Below, in pieces: positions 36,625 to 47,106 of a stretch of DNA of 64,000 nt. How positions within the stretch are numbered: position 1 is the first letter of the stretch; each line of letters begins with the position of its first letter. This DNA is from Bacillus gobiensis (lineage in GTDB: Bacteria > Bacillota > Bacilli > Bacillales > Bacillaceae). The notes under the pieces are model-generated. The model did not search any database. It saw nothing but the letters and a program-made list of their open reading frames with translations, and had not been told where the DNA came from. The stretch covers positions 4,499,864-4,563,863 of the forward strand of contig NZ_CP012600.1 of the NCBI RefSeq assembly GCF_001278705.1, in the 5' to 3' direction. Both the position numbers and the translations under genes were made by a program.

Positions 36625-37992
36625 GTGCGTACACTGGAAGAAATGCCTTTAGGTAAATTTCACTTTCAAATGTTCTTCTACACGGGCGGGGGAGCCTTTA
36701 TTGACGGGTACATCATTGGCATTATCGCAGTAGCCTTGGCCGTTTTACAACCCCAGTTTGATATGTCGTTAACCGTAGTCGGTATGATAGCAATGGCTAT
36801 GTATGTTGGCATGTTTTTTGGTGGAATACTGGGGGGATATTTAACGGATCTTATTGGACGAAAGAAGATGTTTATTCTCGATTTATCCATTTTTGTAATT
36901 GCCTCGATTCCCCAGTATTTTGTGACTGACCCGATGCAGCTTGTCATTTTACGCTTTATTTTAGGATTCGCGGCTGGAGCTGATTATCCGATTTCCGCCA
37001 CTTATATGGCGGAGTTTGCTCCTAGTAAGCACCGTGGCGCCTTGCTTGGTGGACTAATCGCTCTATGGTATGTTGGCTACGGCATGTCCTTCTTGGTGGG
37101 GTATTGGATGTTGGCTCTGGGTGAGGATAGCTGGCGTTGGATGCTGGCAAGCAGTGCCATTCCGGCCATCATTATTTTGCTGGCTCGCATAAAGATGCCA
37201 GAATCCCCTCTTTGGCTAGCAAGTAAAGGAAAAGAAAAAGGAGCCAACGCTATCATTCAAGGGATCTTTGGAAAAGATGTGGTCCTCTCCGAGTCCTTCG
37301 AGGCTAAAGAAAAGACGTCATTTATGGACATGTTTAAAAATGGGTATGGCAAATGGACCCTCTTTATCGCCCTATTCTGGACGCTTCAAGTGGCTCCTGC
37401 CTTTGCGATTGCTACCTTCATCCCTGAAGTATTAGGGCAATTAGGATTTGCGGATGGAAACAAGGAGTATCTGGGTTCTACGATCATGAGCCTCTTCTAT
37501 TTAGTAGGATTAATACCAGCTGTCTACTTGGTGGAGAAAATTGGAAGGAGACCGGTGCTAATTTGGCCCTTTCTAGTCTCTGCGATTATTTTAGTGATTT
37601 TGGGAATAACGTCCAGCTGGCAGATGTCATTTACCTACAGTATTACATTATTTGTCATTTACGGTATTTTTAACACCAGTATGAATATCCACCAATGGAT
37701 TTATCCGAATGAATTGTTTCCGACAAAGATTAGAGGAACAGCTGTAGGATTCGGCACCGGCATGAGTCGAATTGGTGCCTCTCTGAGTACATTTTTGTTT
37801 CCCATGATATTGGCTAATTACGGGTTGGAAATGACTTTGTATGTTTGTGCAGGCCTATTTTTTGCTGGGTTTCTGATTTCGTTAGTGATGGCTCCAGAGA
37901 CCAGAAATATGACTCTGGAACAGACAAGTGCTTTAAACAAATCTAACGATAAACTTAGCAATAAACCTGATTCTAAGACAGGGATTATATAA
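36625..37992 (+). CDS. MFS transporter of the sugar-porter/metabolite:H+ symporter type
   Basis: 455 residues, 12 helices. GGYLTDLIGRKKMFILDL near residue 73 is motif A, and LRFILGFAAGADYPISATYMAEF near 112 and IYPNELFPTKIRGTAVGFG near 355 are typical of the sugar-porter and metabolite:H+ symporter superfamily. Lying between gbcA and the OpuA-type transporter, it may import a methylated amine such as betaine, carnitine, choline, dimethylglycine or sarcosine. That is inference from position. GTG start 36625 after GGAGGGGGG. Confidence 0.75.
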   Translation: MRTLEEMPLGKFHFQMFFYTGGGAFIDGYIIGIIAVALAVLQPQFDMSLTVVGMIAMAMYVGMFFGGILGGYLTDLIGRKKMFILDLSIFVIASIPQYFVTDPMQLVILRFILGFAAGADYPISATYMAEFAPSKHRGALLGGLIALWYVGYGMSFLVGYWMLALGEDSWRWMLASSAIPAIIILLARIKMPESPLWLASKGKEKGANAIIQGIFGKDVVLSESFEAKEKTSFMDMFKNGYGKWTLFIALFWTLQVAPAFAIATFIPEVLGQLGFADGNKEYLGSTIMSLFYLVGLIPAVYLVEKIGRRPVLIWPFLVSAIILVILGITSSWQMSFTYSITLFVIYGIFNTSMNIHQWIYPNELFPTKIRGTAVGFGTGMSRIGASLSTFLFPMILANYGLEMTLYVCAGLFFAGFLISLVMAPETRNMTLEQTSALNKSNDKLSNKPDSKTGII

Positions 37993-38076
37993 ATGATTGT
38001 TTAATAGGCTATTGGAATAAATGAGAATTTAATAAAATCAAAAGGGAAATTAACGCTCCAACAGTAGGAGGAAGCA

Positions 38077-38142
38077 GTGAACAAAAATTCAAAAATATCA
38101 AGGATCAACAAATGCCGAGAGGCTATTATGAGAGGAGAGTAA
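38077..38142 (+). CDS. 21-residue leader peptide before opuAA
   Basis: GTG-TAA frame (starting VNKNSKISRINKCREA) with a strong TAGGAGGAAGC upstream. It stops 2 bases before the ATG of the ABC gene, and the ABC gene's own GAGGAGAG lies within it. This arrangement suggests translational coupling or attenuation control of the transporter. Confidence 0.4.
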   Translation: MNKNSKISRINKCREAIMRGE

Positions 38143-38144
38143 AC

Positions 38145-39404
38145 ATGCAACGAGAATCCGGATTTGCAGAACCCATCATTCGTGTCTCCAATGTTTCAAA
38201 AGTATTTGGACGTCAAAAGGAACAAGCACTTGAACTACGAAAGTTAGGACAAAGCAAGCATGAAGTCGAACAAGAAACAAAAACAACTGTTGCCATATTC
38301 GATGCTAATTTTGAAGTAAAAAAGGGAGAAATATTTGTGTTAATTGGACTGTCTGGCAGTGGAAAATCCACATTGCTTAGATGTTTAAATGGACTTATCG
38401 AACCAACAGAAGGCATGGTGTTTCTTGAAAATGACGATATTGCACATATGGCTAATAGGCAGCTTCAGCAAGTTAGACGCAACAAAATTGGTATGGTCTT
38501 CCAAAACGTCGGGCTCTTACCAAATCGCACAGTGATTGATAATGTTACGTTTGGTTTAGAACTGCAAGGTGTACCTGCAGGTGTGAGAGAGAAAAAAGGG
38601 AAAGATGCGCTTGAGCTGGTGGGATTGAACGGTCAGGCGTATAAGCGTATTTATGAATTATCAGGAGGTATGCAGCAGCGTGTCGGCTTAGCAAGAGCGC
38701 TTGCCTCTAACCAAGAAATCTTACTAATGGATGAACCTTTCTCAGCTCTGGATCCTCTTATTCGCCGAGAGATGCAAAAGTTATTTCTTGATATTCAAGG
38801 AGAAATTCAAAAAACCGTTATTTTTGTGACTCATGATTTAGATGAAGCACTCACTTTAGGGCATCGTGCGGCAGTGATGAAAGATGGGGAAATTGTACAG
38901 CTTGGAACAGCTGAAGAGATTTTGAGCCGGCCTGCAACCGATTATGTAAAACAGCTTGTACAAGATGTTGATTACAGCAAAATTCGCCTGACAAAGAGTG
39001 CCATGACACCTGTTGAAGTTTTTGCATATGAAAACGAGTCACCGCAAGTTGTATTACGGAGAATGAAAACAAACAAACTATCAAACATTTTTGTTCTAGA
39101 TAGACGGCACCATTTATTAGGTATTTTAAACATTCACGAAGTAGCAGAACTAGTTGAGTTTCATAAACAAAGTTTAATAGGAAAAGTGGAAAACCAAATG
39201 CATCGTGTTCATCTGGATGTTCCTTTAAGAGAAACTCTCCCTCTATTTATAAACAACGATCTTCCAGTAGCGGTTGTTGATTATCAAAACCGTTTAGAAG
39301 GAATGATCACACAAAGTACACTGATTGCGAGTTTAACAGAGCAAATAAAAGGGGATGAGGAGCAAGATTTTGACTCTTATCAAATGGAGGGGGTACAAAG
39401 ATGA
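38145..39404 (+). CDS. opuAA: Glycine betaine/proline ABC transporter ATPase
   Basis: 419 residues, OpuAA/ProV family. Walker A GLSGSGKST near residue 67, signature LSGGMQQR near 170, Walker B ILLMDEPFSALD near 195, switch VTHD. After the ATPase there are two CBS domains (about 285-415, with LSNIFVLDRRHHLLGILNI and LPVAVVDYQNRLEGMIT), the osmosensing or nucleotide-sensing part. First gene of a three-gene betaine uptake operon, overlapping opuAB by 4 bp. AGGAGAG precedes ATG 38145. Confidence 0.92.
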   Translation: MQRESGFAEPIIRVSNVSKVFGRQKEQALELRKLGQSKHEVEQETKTTVAIFDANFEVKKGEIFVLIGLSGSGKSTLLRCLNGLIEPTEGMVFLENDDIAHMANRQLQQVRRNKIGMVFQNVGLLPNRTVIDNVTFGLELQGVPAGVREKKGKDALELVGLNGQAYKRIYELSGGMQQRVGLARALASNQEILLMDEPFSALDPLIRREMQKLFLDIQGEIQKTVIFVTHDLDEALTLGHRAAVMKDGEIVQLGTAEEILSRPATDYVKQLVQDVDYSKIRLTKSAMTPVEVFAYENESPQVVLRRMKTNKLSNIFVLDRRHHLLGILNIHEVAELVEFHKQSLIGKVENQMHRVHLDVPLRETLPLFINNDLPVAVVDYQNRLEGMITQSTLIASLTEQIKGDEEQDFDSYQMEGVQR

Positions 39405-40264
39405 CAAAGATAACTATGACTTCTTCGTTTATACCTCGTATTCCTCTAGATCAATGGGCTAATAATTTAGTAGATTTTGTGACAAATCGTTTTTCGGGGG
39501 TATTTAATGTAATAAATGACACCATGACAATTGTAATTGGGGGGCTTGAATGGCTATTAACGACCCCGTCTCCGTTAGTAATGGTAATCATTCTTGTGGC
39601 GCTTGCCGGCTGGTTAACGAACTGGAAAATAGCTGTTTTTACAGGTTTAGGATTGCTCCTCATTATAAGCTTAAATTTATGGGAGGCATCTATGCTTACA
39701 TTGTCTCTCGTTTTAGCCTCTACCATGATTTCTCTTCTCTTCGGTGTTCCGTTAGGTATTCTATCCTATCGTTTTGACAGGGTGAGAGCGGTGGTAAATC
39801 CTTCGCTCGATATTATGCAAACAATGCCTGCTTTCGTTTATTTAATACCCGCTGTTCTTCTGTTCGGGTTAGGGAACGCAACAGCTCTTATTGCTACTTG
39901 TATTTTTGCGATGCCTCCGGCTGTACGATTAACGTTATTAGGTCTTCAACAAGTTCCGAAAACGACTGTGGAAGCAGCCGAAGCATTTGGAGCAACAGAA
40001 TGGCAAAAGTTAATCAAAGTGCAGTTACCCTTAGCTTTGCCAATGATTATGTCCGGTGTAAATCAAGTCATTATGTTGTCTCTTTCCATGGTCGTTATTT
40101 CATCAATGGTCGGAGCAGGTGGTTTAGGAGCAGAGGTATTAAGAAGTATTAGTATGCTAAATGTTGGATTAGGTTTTATTGGAGGTATTTCTGTTGTGAT
40201 TATCGCGATTATTTTGGATAGAATGACACATCTTGCTGCTCAGAAAAAAAGGGGCATTCAATAG
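39401..40264 (+). CDS. opuAB: Glycine betaine ABC transporter permease
   Basis: 287 residues with six or more membrane helices. The binding-protein-dependent transport motif is EAAEAFGATEWQKLIKVQLPLALPMI near residue 195 (EAA loop). N-terminal helices match OpuAB/ProW. It forms the channel for OpuAA/OpuAC. ATGA overlap with opuAA, GGAGGGGG upstream. Confidence 0.92.
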   Translation: MTKITMTSSFIPRIPLDQWANNLVDFVTNRFSGVFNVINDTMTIVIGGLEWLLTTPSPLVMVIILVALAGWLTNWKIAVFTGLGLLLIISLNLWEASMLTLSLVLASTMISLLFGVPLGILSYRFDRVRAVVNPSLDIMQTMPAFVYLIPAVLLFGLGNATALIATCIFAMPPAVRLTLLGLQQVPKTTVEAAEAFGATEWQKLIKVQLPLALPMIMSGVNQVIMLSLSMVVISSMVGAGGLGAEVLRSISMLNVGLGFIGGISVVIIAIILDRMTHLAAQKKRGIQ

Positions 40265-40295
40265 GAAAAACAGAACGGATAGGAGTGATATTTCA

Positions 40296-41219
40296 TTGAA
40301 ACAAACAAAAAAACTTTTCATTATTATTACAACCATATTAATGATGGTGTTTGTAACGGCATGTGGGAGTAGTAATAGTAGTAGTACGAGCAATACAGAA
40401 ACAGATACGGACCAGGGTAAGTCAAATAAAGGGGGAAATAAGGAAAAGGAAATAACTATTGGATACATACCATGGGATGAAGATGTAGCTGTCACTTTTT
40501 TATGGAAAGAGTTGTTAGAGAAAAAAGGATACAAGGTTAAAGCTGTTCAGGCAGATGTCGCCCCTATCTTCTCTGGAATGGCCCAAGGAAATGTTGATCT
40601 ATTTTTAGATGTTTGGATGCCGTCTACACACGGCTCTTATATGGATAAGTTTGGTGATGATTTGGAAGTGCTGGGAACGTGGTATGATCAAGCGGATAAC
40701 GGACTAGCGGTACCTGACTATTTAGATGTGCAATCAATAGAAGATTTAAAGAACTATAAGGATAAATTAAAAGGAAAAATCATCGGGATTGAACCGGGGG
40801 CCGGTTTAATGGGCGTCAGTAGAAAAGCATTACCTGGTTATCGATTAAATGATTGGGCTTTAGTTGGAAGCAGTACACCAGCTATGTTAGCAGAACTGGA
40901 CAAAGCTGTATCGAATAAAGAACCGATTGTGGTTACATTATGGCGTCCTCACTGGGCATTCGAAAAATACAATCTGCGTTATTTAGACGACCCTAAAAAA
41001 CTTATGAATCCAAACGGAGCTGAAGAGCTTCAAGCGGTTAGCCGCAAAGAATTCTCAGCAGATTACCCTGAAGTCGCTAAATGGCTTGGAGAGTTTACAA
41101 TTACCTCAGATCAGTTAGCGAAGCTAGAATCTGAGATTAAAAATTCCACAATTGAAGCAGAAGGCGTAAAAAAATGGATTTCTAAGAATAGAAGTGTGGC
41201 AAAAGCTTGGGTGGAGTAA
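40296..41219 (+). CDS. opuAC: Glycine betaine-binding lipoprotein
   Basis: 307 residues. A lipoprotein signal (KKLFIIITTILMMVFVTACG) with the lipobox Cys near residue 24, a Ser/Thr-rich linker, then the OpuAC-type solute-binding domain (ITIGYIPWDEDVAVTFLWKE, VDLFLDVWMPSTHGSYM, VTLWRPHWAF). The aromatic residues Trp in YIPWDE and WRPHW are those that cage the trimethylammonium group. TTG start at 40296 is fixed by AGGAGTGA and by the signal peptide; upstream in-frame ATG 40233 would lie inside opuAB. Confidence 0.9.
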   Translation: MKQTKKLFIIITTILMMVFVTACGSSNSSSTSNTETDTDQGKSNKGGNKEKEITIGYIPWDEDVAVTFLWKELLEKKGYKVKAVQADVAPIFSGMAQGNVDLFLDVWMPSTHGSYMDKFGDDLEVLGTWYDQADNGLAVPDYLDVQSIEDLKNYKDKLKGKIIGIEPGAGLMGVSRKALPGYRLNDWALVGSSTPAMLAELDKAVSNKEPIVVTLWRPHWAFEKYNLRYLDDPKKLMNPNGAEELQAVSRKEFSADYPEVAKWLGEFTITSDQLAKLESEIKNSTIEAEGVKKWISKNRSVAKAWVE

Positions 41220-41276
41220 TGATTGTAAAAGTGTATTTAAAATTAAGCATAAAAAACTTAGAGGAGGGATGGAATT

Positions 41277-41767
41277 ATGAAGTTAAGAGAACAAATGCCA
41301 GAGTTAACAGGTGGCACTTCCTGGATTAATGGAGAAATAACAAAAGAACAATTGGTTGGAGAAAAAGTAACATTAATTCATTTCTGGTCTGTAAGCTGCT
41401 TTTATGTAAAGAAGCTATGACGGATATAAATAAACTACGCGATGAATATACGGATCACTTGAATGTTGTAGCAGTTCATATGCCTCGATCAGAAGATGAC
41501 TTGGATCTAAATGTGATTAAAGCAATGGCGCTGGGGCATGATATTATACAGCCTATTTTGGTAGACAGTGAACTTAAATTAACGGATGTATTTGAAAATA
41601 AGTACGTTCCAGCTTACTACGTATTTGATAAAGAAGGAAAGCTTCGTCATTTTCAAGCCGGAGGGAGTGGTATGAAAATGCTTCGTAAACGCATTGAACG
41701 TGTATTAAATGATAATAACCAAGAGTTAATCAAAGGAGACAGTAAGACAGAATTATTAAGAAACTAA
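41277..41767 (+). pseudogene. TlpA/ResA-like thioredoxin-fold protein, frameshifted in its active site
   Basis: ATG 41277 after GAGGAGGG opens MKLREQMPELTGGTSWINGE and VTLIHFWSVSCF, then the frame breaks and stops at 41418. The following frame gives MTDINKLRDEYTDHLNVVAV through ELKLTDVFENKYVPAYYVFD to 41767. Adding one T to the TTTT at about 41400 restores Cys-Phe-Leu-Cys, the redox CxxC. It is either a homopolymer indel in the strain, a sequencing error or slippage. Intact relatives reduce or oxidise thiols. It is the last gene of the betaine uptake operon. Confidence 0.75.
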
Positions 41768-42232
41768 GGTGCTTGTTTATCTTGTAGTAGAGACAAAAAG
41801 GAATAGCTTTAATTTATTACTCTATGTGAATTAAGGAATCAGCAAGCAACCAAGTACGCTGCATGAAACTTAGCTGCCTGCTGATTTCTTGATTTCAGAG
41901 TATCTTTCGTTTTAATAGAGAATAAAAAAAGAGCGTATCTAGTGGTCGTTCAACACTTGATATGCTCTTTTATATAATTAGATCTTCACTTTTATAAGAA
42001 TAAACGTTTATATTGAAAGGTGGATAAATCCAATGGGGAAATTACGAAAATTCTTAATGGTGATTTCCGGAATCTGAGGGTCTTCATTAAGAGCGGGAAT
42101 TGAAATTTGATACGATCTCCATTCCTGCCAATGTCCTCACCCTCCGCAATCTTCGTTTATATTATATTGTCTGCTGCATAGAACATACTGAATTGCTTGT
42201 CTTTCTCCTGCTTAGAATCTATGAGAACGTAC
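41768..42232. other. Convergent intergenic region with two hairpins
   Basis: A hairpin of GGAATCAGCAAGCA with its near-complement TGCCTGCTGATTTCTT around 41836-41890 is followed by the stronger terminator at 41926-41973. No gene is seen from 41974 to 42232. Confidence 0.5.
41926..41973. terminator. Bidirectional terminator between convergent operons
   Basis: AAAAGAGCGTATC (41927-41939) / GATATGCTCTTTT (41959-41971), A-run before and T-rich after. It separates the plus-strand betaine genes from the minus-strand glycine operon. Confidence 0.75.
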
Positions 42233-42535
42233 TTATTTGCCCCCTGCACATGCACTTGAAGTTAAGATTTCTCCAATAAGAAAGCCACGTTCATCTGTAT
42301 AATCAATTTGGACCTCTTCATCTAAATAACGTTTAGTAAAACGATCCATTCGAAATTGAATTCCATCACATTCAATAACTGTATCGTTGCAGCGCGGTTT
42401 ATCAAGAACAATCGCAAATTTGACAGATAGTCCGCAGCCGCCTGCTATATCAGCGTCAATCCGAAGAAATTGTTCCTCCTTCAACTCTATTGCTTGTAGC
42501 TTGTCCATTGCTGTCTCTGTTAATGTTATAACCAT
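42233..42535 (-). CDS. HesB/IscA-like iron-sulfur scaffold-type protein
   Basis: 100 residues of the Fe-S_biosyn (HesB/YadR) family. The first conserved cysteine appears in IAGGCGLSVKFAIVLDKP, but the canonical C-terminal CGC is replaced by SSACAGGK, so iron-sulfur carriage may differ. Last gene of the glycine operon, next to lipA, which needs two 4Fe-4S clusters; a role in supplying LipA is plausible. GGAGAGG precedes ATG 42535. Confidence 0.75.
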   Translation of the reverse strand: MVITLTETAMDKLQAIELKEEQFLRIDADIAGGCGLSVKFAIVLDKPRCNDTVIECDGIQFRMDRFTKRYLDEEVQIDYTDERGFLIGEILTSSACAGGK

Positions 42536-42574
42536 TGAATCCTCTCCTTCTCACCAATGTCTTATCTTACCTGA

Positions 42575-43453
42575 TTACACATTCGCTTTCGCTGCTTGAA
42601 TCTGTTCATCAGCATGGTAGGAAGAACGAACGAGTGGACCTGCTTCACAGTGGCTAAACCCTTTTGACAATGCAATTTCCTTCAATTCCTTAAATTCTTG
42701 TGGATTCCAATATTTTTGTACTTTCAAATGACGTTTGGTCGGCTGCAAATATTGACCTATTGTCATAATGTCAACATCGTTAGCCCGAAGGTCATCCATC
42801 GTTTCCATGATTTCTTCTTTGGTTTCTCCCAGACCAATCATAATACTTGATTTCGTTGGAATAATGGCGTTTATGTGTTTTGCGCGTCTCAAAAACTCAA
42901 GTGAACGTTCATATGTTGCACGTGCACGAACTGACGGTGATAAGCGTCTCACAGTTTCAATGTTGTGATTTAATATGTCTGGTCTTGCATCCATTAATAT
43001 TTTTAAGTTGTCAAGTTCCCCATTCATATCAGATGGAAGGACTTCAATGCTGCAAAACGGATTGCGGTGCCTCACTGCCCGTACCGTTTCCGCAAAAACT
43101 CGAGCCCCACCGTCTTTTAGATCATCTCGGGCAACAGCCGTAATCACGACATGCTTTAAGCCCATCTGTTCCACTGATTCTGCCACACGTTCCGGCTCTT
43201 CCCAATCAAGCTCTGTCGGAAGCCCTGTTTGAACCGCACAGAATCGGCAAGCACGTGTGCATACACTTCCTAAAATCATAAAGGTTGCCGTTTTACGTAC
43301 AGCCCAACATTCATGAATGTTAGGACATTTCGCTTCTTCACAGACCGTATGGAGCTTTTTTTCGCGCATCATTTTTTTAAATCCTATATATTGTTCATTC
43401 GTATTTAATTTAATTTTGAGCCATTCTGGTTTACGAACATAATCGGTGGTCAT
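42575..43453 (-). CDS. lipA: Lipoyl synthase
   Basis: 292 residues, radical SAM enzyme that inserts two sulfurs into octanoyl groups on GcvH and dehydrogenase E2 subunits. The auxiliary cluster motif [12 protein letters not shown], the radical SAM motif CTRACRFC and the C-terminal RSSYHAD serine region are all present. The frame is open to 43501, but TTAGGAGTG before ATG 43453 sets the start. Inclusion in the gcv operon makes sense because GcvH must be lipoylated. Confidence 0.95.
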   Translation of the reverse strand: MTTDYVRKPEWLKIKLNTNEQYIGFKKMMREKKLHTVCEEAKCPNIHECWAVRKTATFMILGSVCTRACRFCAVQTGLPTELDWEEPERVAESVEQMGLKHVVITAVARDDLKDGGARVFAETVRAVRHRNPFCSIEVLPSDMNGELDNLKILMDARPDILNHNIETVRRLSPSVRARATYERSLEFLRRAKHINAIIPTKSSIMIGLGETKEEIMETMDDLRANDVDIMTIGQYLQPTKRHLKVQKYWNPQEFKELKEIALSKGFSHCEAGPLVRSSYHADEQIQAAKANV

Positions 43454-43623
43454 ATCATTCACTCCTAAGTGCGGACCATAAAATCGACTGAAACCAGTCA
43501 CGCATATGATATCTATCCAGTATTGACGTTGATTTATTTAAAACCACCAAGAATGAACAAGCGAGAAAATATGTTTCTCTTTACCTCCATTCCTGGTGAT
43601 TCATTTTCAACCCAAAAAGTAGT

Positions 43624-45108
43624 TTATGCTTTTGCGGTTTCTTTCTCTGCTGCTTCCTCTTTTGTATAACGCAAGATTGGTTGTCTAGCTGCTCGCACTT
43701 CATCCAATCGGCCAATGACTGTTGTATGCGGCGCCTCTAATACGACACCAGGATTTTCTTCCACTTCTTTGGCAATTTGAATCATAACATCTGCAAAGGC
43801 ATCCATGGTTTCTTTTGACTCTGTTTCGGTCGGTTCAATCATTAAACATTCCTCTACATTTAAAGGGAAGTAGATCGTTGGCGGATGATAGCCAAAATCA
43901 AGTAGACGTTTTGCCATATCAAGTGTTCTTACACCCAGCTTTTTCTGTCTGGAACCAGATAACACAAATTCGTGCTTGCAAATTTGCGAATACGGTGCTT
44001 CAAAATACGGCTCAAGCTTTTTACGAAGATAGTTCGCATGAAGCACTGCACCTTCAGATACTTGACGTAGTCCATCTGGCCCCATTGTGCGTATATAGGT
44101 ATACGCACGAACCAAAATACCAAAGTTTCCATAATACCCTTTCACACGGCCGATTGATAGCGGATAAGTAGAATTCAGCACATATTTCTTACCATCTTTT
44201 TCTATACGTGGCACTGGTAAATACGGAAGGAGCTTTTTTTTCACACCGACTGGACCGGCGCCCGGGCCGCCGCCGCCATGAGGCGTGGTAAACGTCTTAT
44301 GAAGATTTAAATGCACGATGTCAAAGCCCATTTTACCTGGTGTTGTTTTTCCTAAAATTGCATTAGCATTTGCGCCATCATAGTATAATAAGCCACCTGC
44401 TTCATGAACAACTTTAGCGATTTCCACAATTTCTTTTTCAAACAATCCAAGTGTATTAGGGTTAGTTAACATCAATGCGGCTGTATCATCGTCAACGTGC
44501 TTCTTTAATTCTTCTAAATCCACCAAACCATTTTCATTGGATGGAATAGTGACCGTTTTAAAACCGGCAACGGTTGCACTTGCAGGATTTGTACCGTGTG
44601 CTGAGTCCGGAACCAGTACCTTTGTTCTTTTTTCTCCTTTTTGCTCAAGATAAGCCTTTACCATCATTAAACCGGTCCATTCCCCTTGAGCCCCTGCAGA
44701 AGGCTGTAATGTCACCGAATCCATGCCTGTGATCTCAGCCAACTCTTCCTGTAATTCATATAAAAGCTCTAATGCCCCTTGTACCGTTTCAGCTGGCTGA
44801 TACGGATGGATACGGCTAAAGCCCTCGAAACGTGCCACGTCTTCATTAATTTTCGGGTTGTATTTCATCGTACAAGAACCAAGCGGGTAGAAACCATTAT
44901 CGATTCCGTGGTTTTTATTAGAAAGTGCTGTATAATGGCGCACAAGCTGAAGCTCTGATACTTCCGGGAGCTCGGCTGGTAGATCACGAATCAAATGTTT
45001 CGGAAATTTATCATTTAAATCAATGCTTTCCACGTCACTTTCCGGAAGACTTGACCCCACACGCCCTGGACGACTGATTTCAAAGATTAGCTCTTTATAT
45101 TCAACCAT
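43624..45108 (-). CDS. gcvPB: Glycine decarboxylase P protein, subunit 2
   Basis: 494 residues. The PLP lysine lies in [17 protein letters not shown] (Lys271). It carries the C-terminal, PLP-binding half of the split P protein usual in Bacilli, and decarboxylates glycine together with GcvPA, passing aminomethyl to lipoyl-GcvH. Its start overlaps the end of gcvPA by 8 bp. Confidence 0.96.
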   Translation of the reverse strand: MVEYKELIFEISRPGRVGSSLPESDVESIDLNDKFPKHLIRDLPAELPEVSELQLVRHYTALSNKNHGIDNGFYPLGSCTMKYNPKINEDVARFEGFSRIHPYQPAETVQGALELLYELQEELAEITGMDSVTLQPSAGAQGEWTGLMMVKAYLEQKGEKRTKVLVPDSAHGTNPASATVAGFKTVTIPSNENGLVDLEELKKHVDDDTAALMLTNPNTLGLFEKEIVEIAKVVHEAGGLLYYDGANANAILGKTTPGKMGFDIVHLNLHKTFTTPHGGGGPGAGPVGVKKKLLPYLPVPRIEKDGKKYVLNSTYPLSIGRVKGYYGNFGILVRAYTYIRTMGPDGLRQVSEGAVLHANYLRKKLEPYFEAPYSQICKHEFVLSGSRQKKLGVRTLDMAKRLLDFGYHPPTIYFPLNVEECLMIEPTETESKETMDAFADVMIQIAKEVEENPGVVLEAPHTTVIGRLDEVRAARQPILRYTKEEAAEKETAKA

Positions 45109-46453
45109 TTACAATCGCCTCCAATACCTCTACAAATTTGTCAATCTCTTCTTTTGTTCGCTGTTCAGTCACTGCAATGAGCATTTGATTATCAACGCCG
45201 TAATCACTTCCTAAGTCAAATCCTCCGATGATTCCTGCTTCAAGAAGTTTTTCATTGACTTCCTTGACTGGATGGGGAAGTTCCACCACAAATTCATTAA
45301 AAAATGGTGCCTGATTCACAATAATAAATCCTTTCCTTTGTAGGGACTTTGCCATGTAATCAGCTTTCTCAACATTCAGCTGTGCCATTTGACGAATTCC
45401 TTGCTTTCCGAGTGCTGCCATACAAATAGAAGAGGCAAGAGCATTTAAAGCTTGGTTGGAACAAATATTTGACGACGCTTTATCGCGGCGAATATGCTGT
45501 TCACGTGCTTGCAATGTTAACACGAATCCACGGTTTCCTTGCTCATCTTTCGTTTGTCCTACAATACGACCGGGTACTTTGCGCATAAATTTTTGATGAA
45601 CCGCAAAATACCCGCAGTGTGGACCGCCAAAGGCCATTGGTATTCCTAAAGGTTGCATATCACCGATAACTATATCGGCCCCGAGTTTACCTGGTGCCTG
45701 CAGAAGCGCTAATGCCAGTGGGTTGGCACTGACGATGAAAAGTGCTCCTTTTGCCTCCGTAATTTTCTTTATATATGATAAATCTTCAATGGAACCAAAG
45801 AAGTTCGGGTATTGAACAATGACGGCAGCAGTGTCCTTTTCAATTTGTTCTTGCAGCTTTTCCAAGTCTGTAACATCAGCAGCAAGATTCACTTCATCCG
45901 CTGTAAACCCTTGTCCATCTGCTACCGTATTTAAAATGGCACGGGATTCAGGATGAACGGCCTTTGATACAAGCACTCTTGAACGTCTTGTTGAGGCAAC
46001 GGCAAGTGATGCAGCTTCTGCAAGTGAAGTAAAGCCGTCGTACATCGAAGAATTGGCTACATCCATTCCTGTCAGCTCACAAACCATGGTTTGAAACTCA
46101 AAAATGGCTTGTAACTCACCTTGGCTGATTTCTGGTTGATAGGGAGTATACGCTGTATAAAATTCGGAACGTGAAATCATATGATTTACTACACTTGGAA
46201 TGTAATGATCATATGTACCGGCACCGAGAAAAGTCGGATAGTGATTGGCATTTTTGTTTCGTGAAGAAAGTCCATGCATTTTTTTCAAAAGAAGCGATTC
46301 AGGAACAGCTTTCGGAATGTTGAGCTCACCATCTAACCGAATGTCAGATGGAATATCTTCAAATAACTCATCTATGGAAGAAATATTCAAAAGAGCGAGC
46401 ATCTCCTCTTGATCTTGTTTCGTATCAGGAAGGTATCTATAAGTATTGGTCAT
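45101..46453 (-). CDS. gcvPA: Glycine decarboxylase P protein, subunit 1
   Basis: 450 residues, the N-terminal half of the split P protein ([18 protein letters not shown] start, [15 protein letters not shown] near residue 75, [14 protein letters not shown]). GAAGGAGAGGC stands before ATG 46453, two bases after the gcvH stop; the earlier in-frame ATG at 46498 lies inside gcvH and is not used. Confidence 0.96.
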   Translation of the reverse strand: MTNTYRYLPDTKQDQEEMLALLNISSIDELFEDIPSDIRLDGELNIPKAVPESLLLKKMHGLSSRNKNANHYPTFLGAGTYDHYIPSVVNHMISRSEFYTAYTPYQPEISQGELQAIFEFQTMVCELTGMDVANSSMYDGFTSLAEAASLAVASTRRSRVLVSKAVHPESRAILNTVADGQGFTADEVNLAADVTDLEKLQEQIEKDTAAVIVQYPNFFGSIEDLSYIKKITEAKGALFIVSANPLALALLQAPGKLGADIVIGDMQPLGIPMAFGGPHCGYFAVHQKFMRKVPGRIVGQTKDEQGNRGFVLTLQAREQHIRRDKASSNICSNQALNALASSICMAALGKQGIRQMAQLNVEKADYMAKSLQRKGFIIVNQAPFFNEFVVELPHPVKEVNEKLLEAGIIGGFDLGSDYGVDNQMLIAVTEQRTKEEIDKFVEVLEAIVNG

Positions 46454-46454
46454 C

Positions 46455-46850
46455 TTATGCCTCTCCTTCATTAATAAATGCTTGATATTCATCCTCATTT
46501 AAAAGCGATTCTAACTCTTCCGGATTGGATATTTCTACTTCTACTAACCAACCTTCTTCATATGGCTGTCCGTTGATCGTCTCAGGAGTATCGTACAGTT
46601 CCTCGTTTACGCGAAGAACCGAACCTGATACTGGAGCGTAAAGTTCAGAAACTGCTTTAACTGATTCAACTGTTCCCATGGATTCATCAGCTGTTACTTT
46701 ATCATCGACTGCAGGGTTTTCAACAAAGACGATATCTCCTAACTGCTTTTGTGCATAATCAGTGATTCCGATTCGTACTCGATTTCCGTCTAATTGTAAT
46801 ACCCACTCATGTTCCTTGCTGTATAGTAAGTTTGCTGTCGTATTTGTCAT
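46455..46850 (-). CDS. gcvH: Glycine cleavage H protein
   Basis: 131 residues. The lipoyl-lysine motif is [16 protein letters not shown]. It shuttles the aminomethyl group between P and T proteins. AAAGGA lies before ATG 46850, making the longer frame from 46868 unlikely. It is separated from gcvT by 256 bp that hold a repeat remnant, so a second promoter for gcvH-PA-PB-lipA may exist. Confidence 0.95.
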   Translation of the reverse strand: MTNTTANLLYSKEHEWVLQLDGNRVRIGITDYAQKQLGDIVFVENPAVDDKVTADESMGTVESVKAVSELYAPVSGSVLRVNEELYDTPETINGQPYEEGWLVEVEISNPEELESLLNEDEYQAFINEGEA

Positions 46851-46982
46851 TATTTTTATTCCTTTCATAATATCTTTTTGTAAAATTATGATTATTTATA
46901 AAATTATTCGAGAGATTTTTTCTTTCACATGACTGCATGTAAGGTGACTTGAAATCCCTGAATATTATCCTATGACTCTATT

Positions 46983-47062
46983 AAGAAAAGCGTAAGGCGT
47001 CCTTAAGTGTCAACAAACGTTTGGCTAGATCCGAGAGTCGATTACGCTTGGAGCTAGACACA
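46983..47062. repeat. Degenerate Bacillus-type interspersed repeat
   Basis: AGAAAAGCGTAAGGCGTCC on the left and GATTACGCTTGGAGCTAGAC on the right, with GGCTAG between, resemble the ends of the abundant GAAAAGCG...GAGCTAGACA interspersed repeat seen between genes in many Bacillaceae. The middle is mostly deleted. It lies in the only large gap of the gcv operon. Confidence 0.5.
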
Positions 47063-47106
47063 TGAACTCGTTAAAAAAGAGAGACTTTCTAATCCTATTA
47101 AAAATT

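Noticed and set aside
36622..36636. Third HxlR-like core (GTGCGTAC) at the MFS transporter start
   Set aside because: It overlaps the start codon and has no partner box 30 bp upstream.
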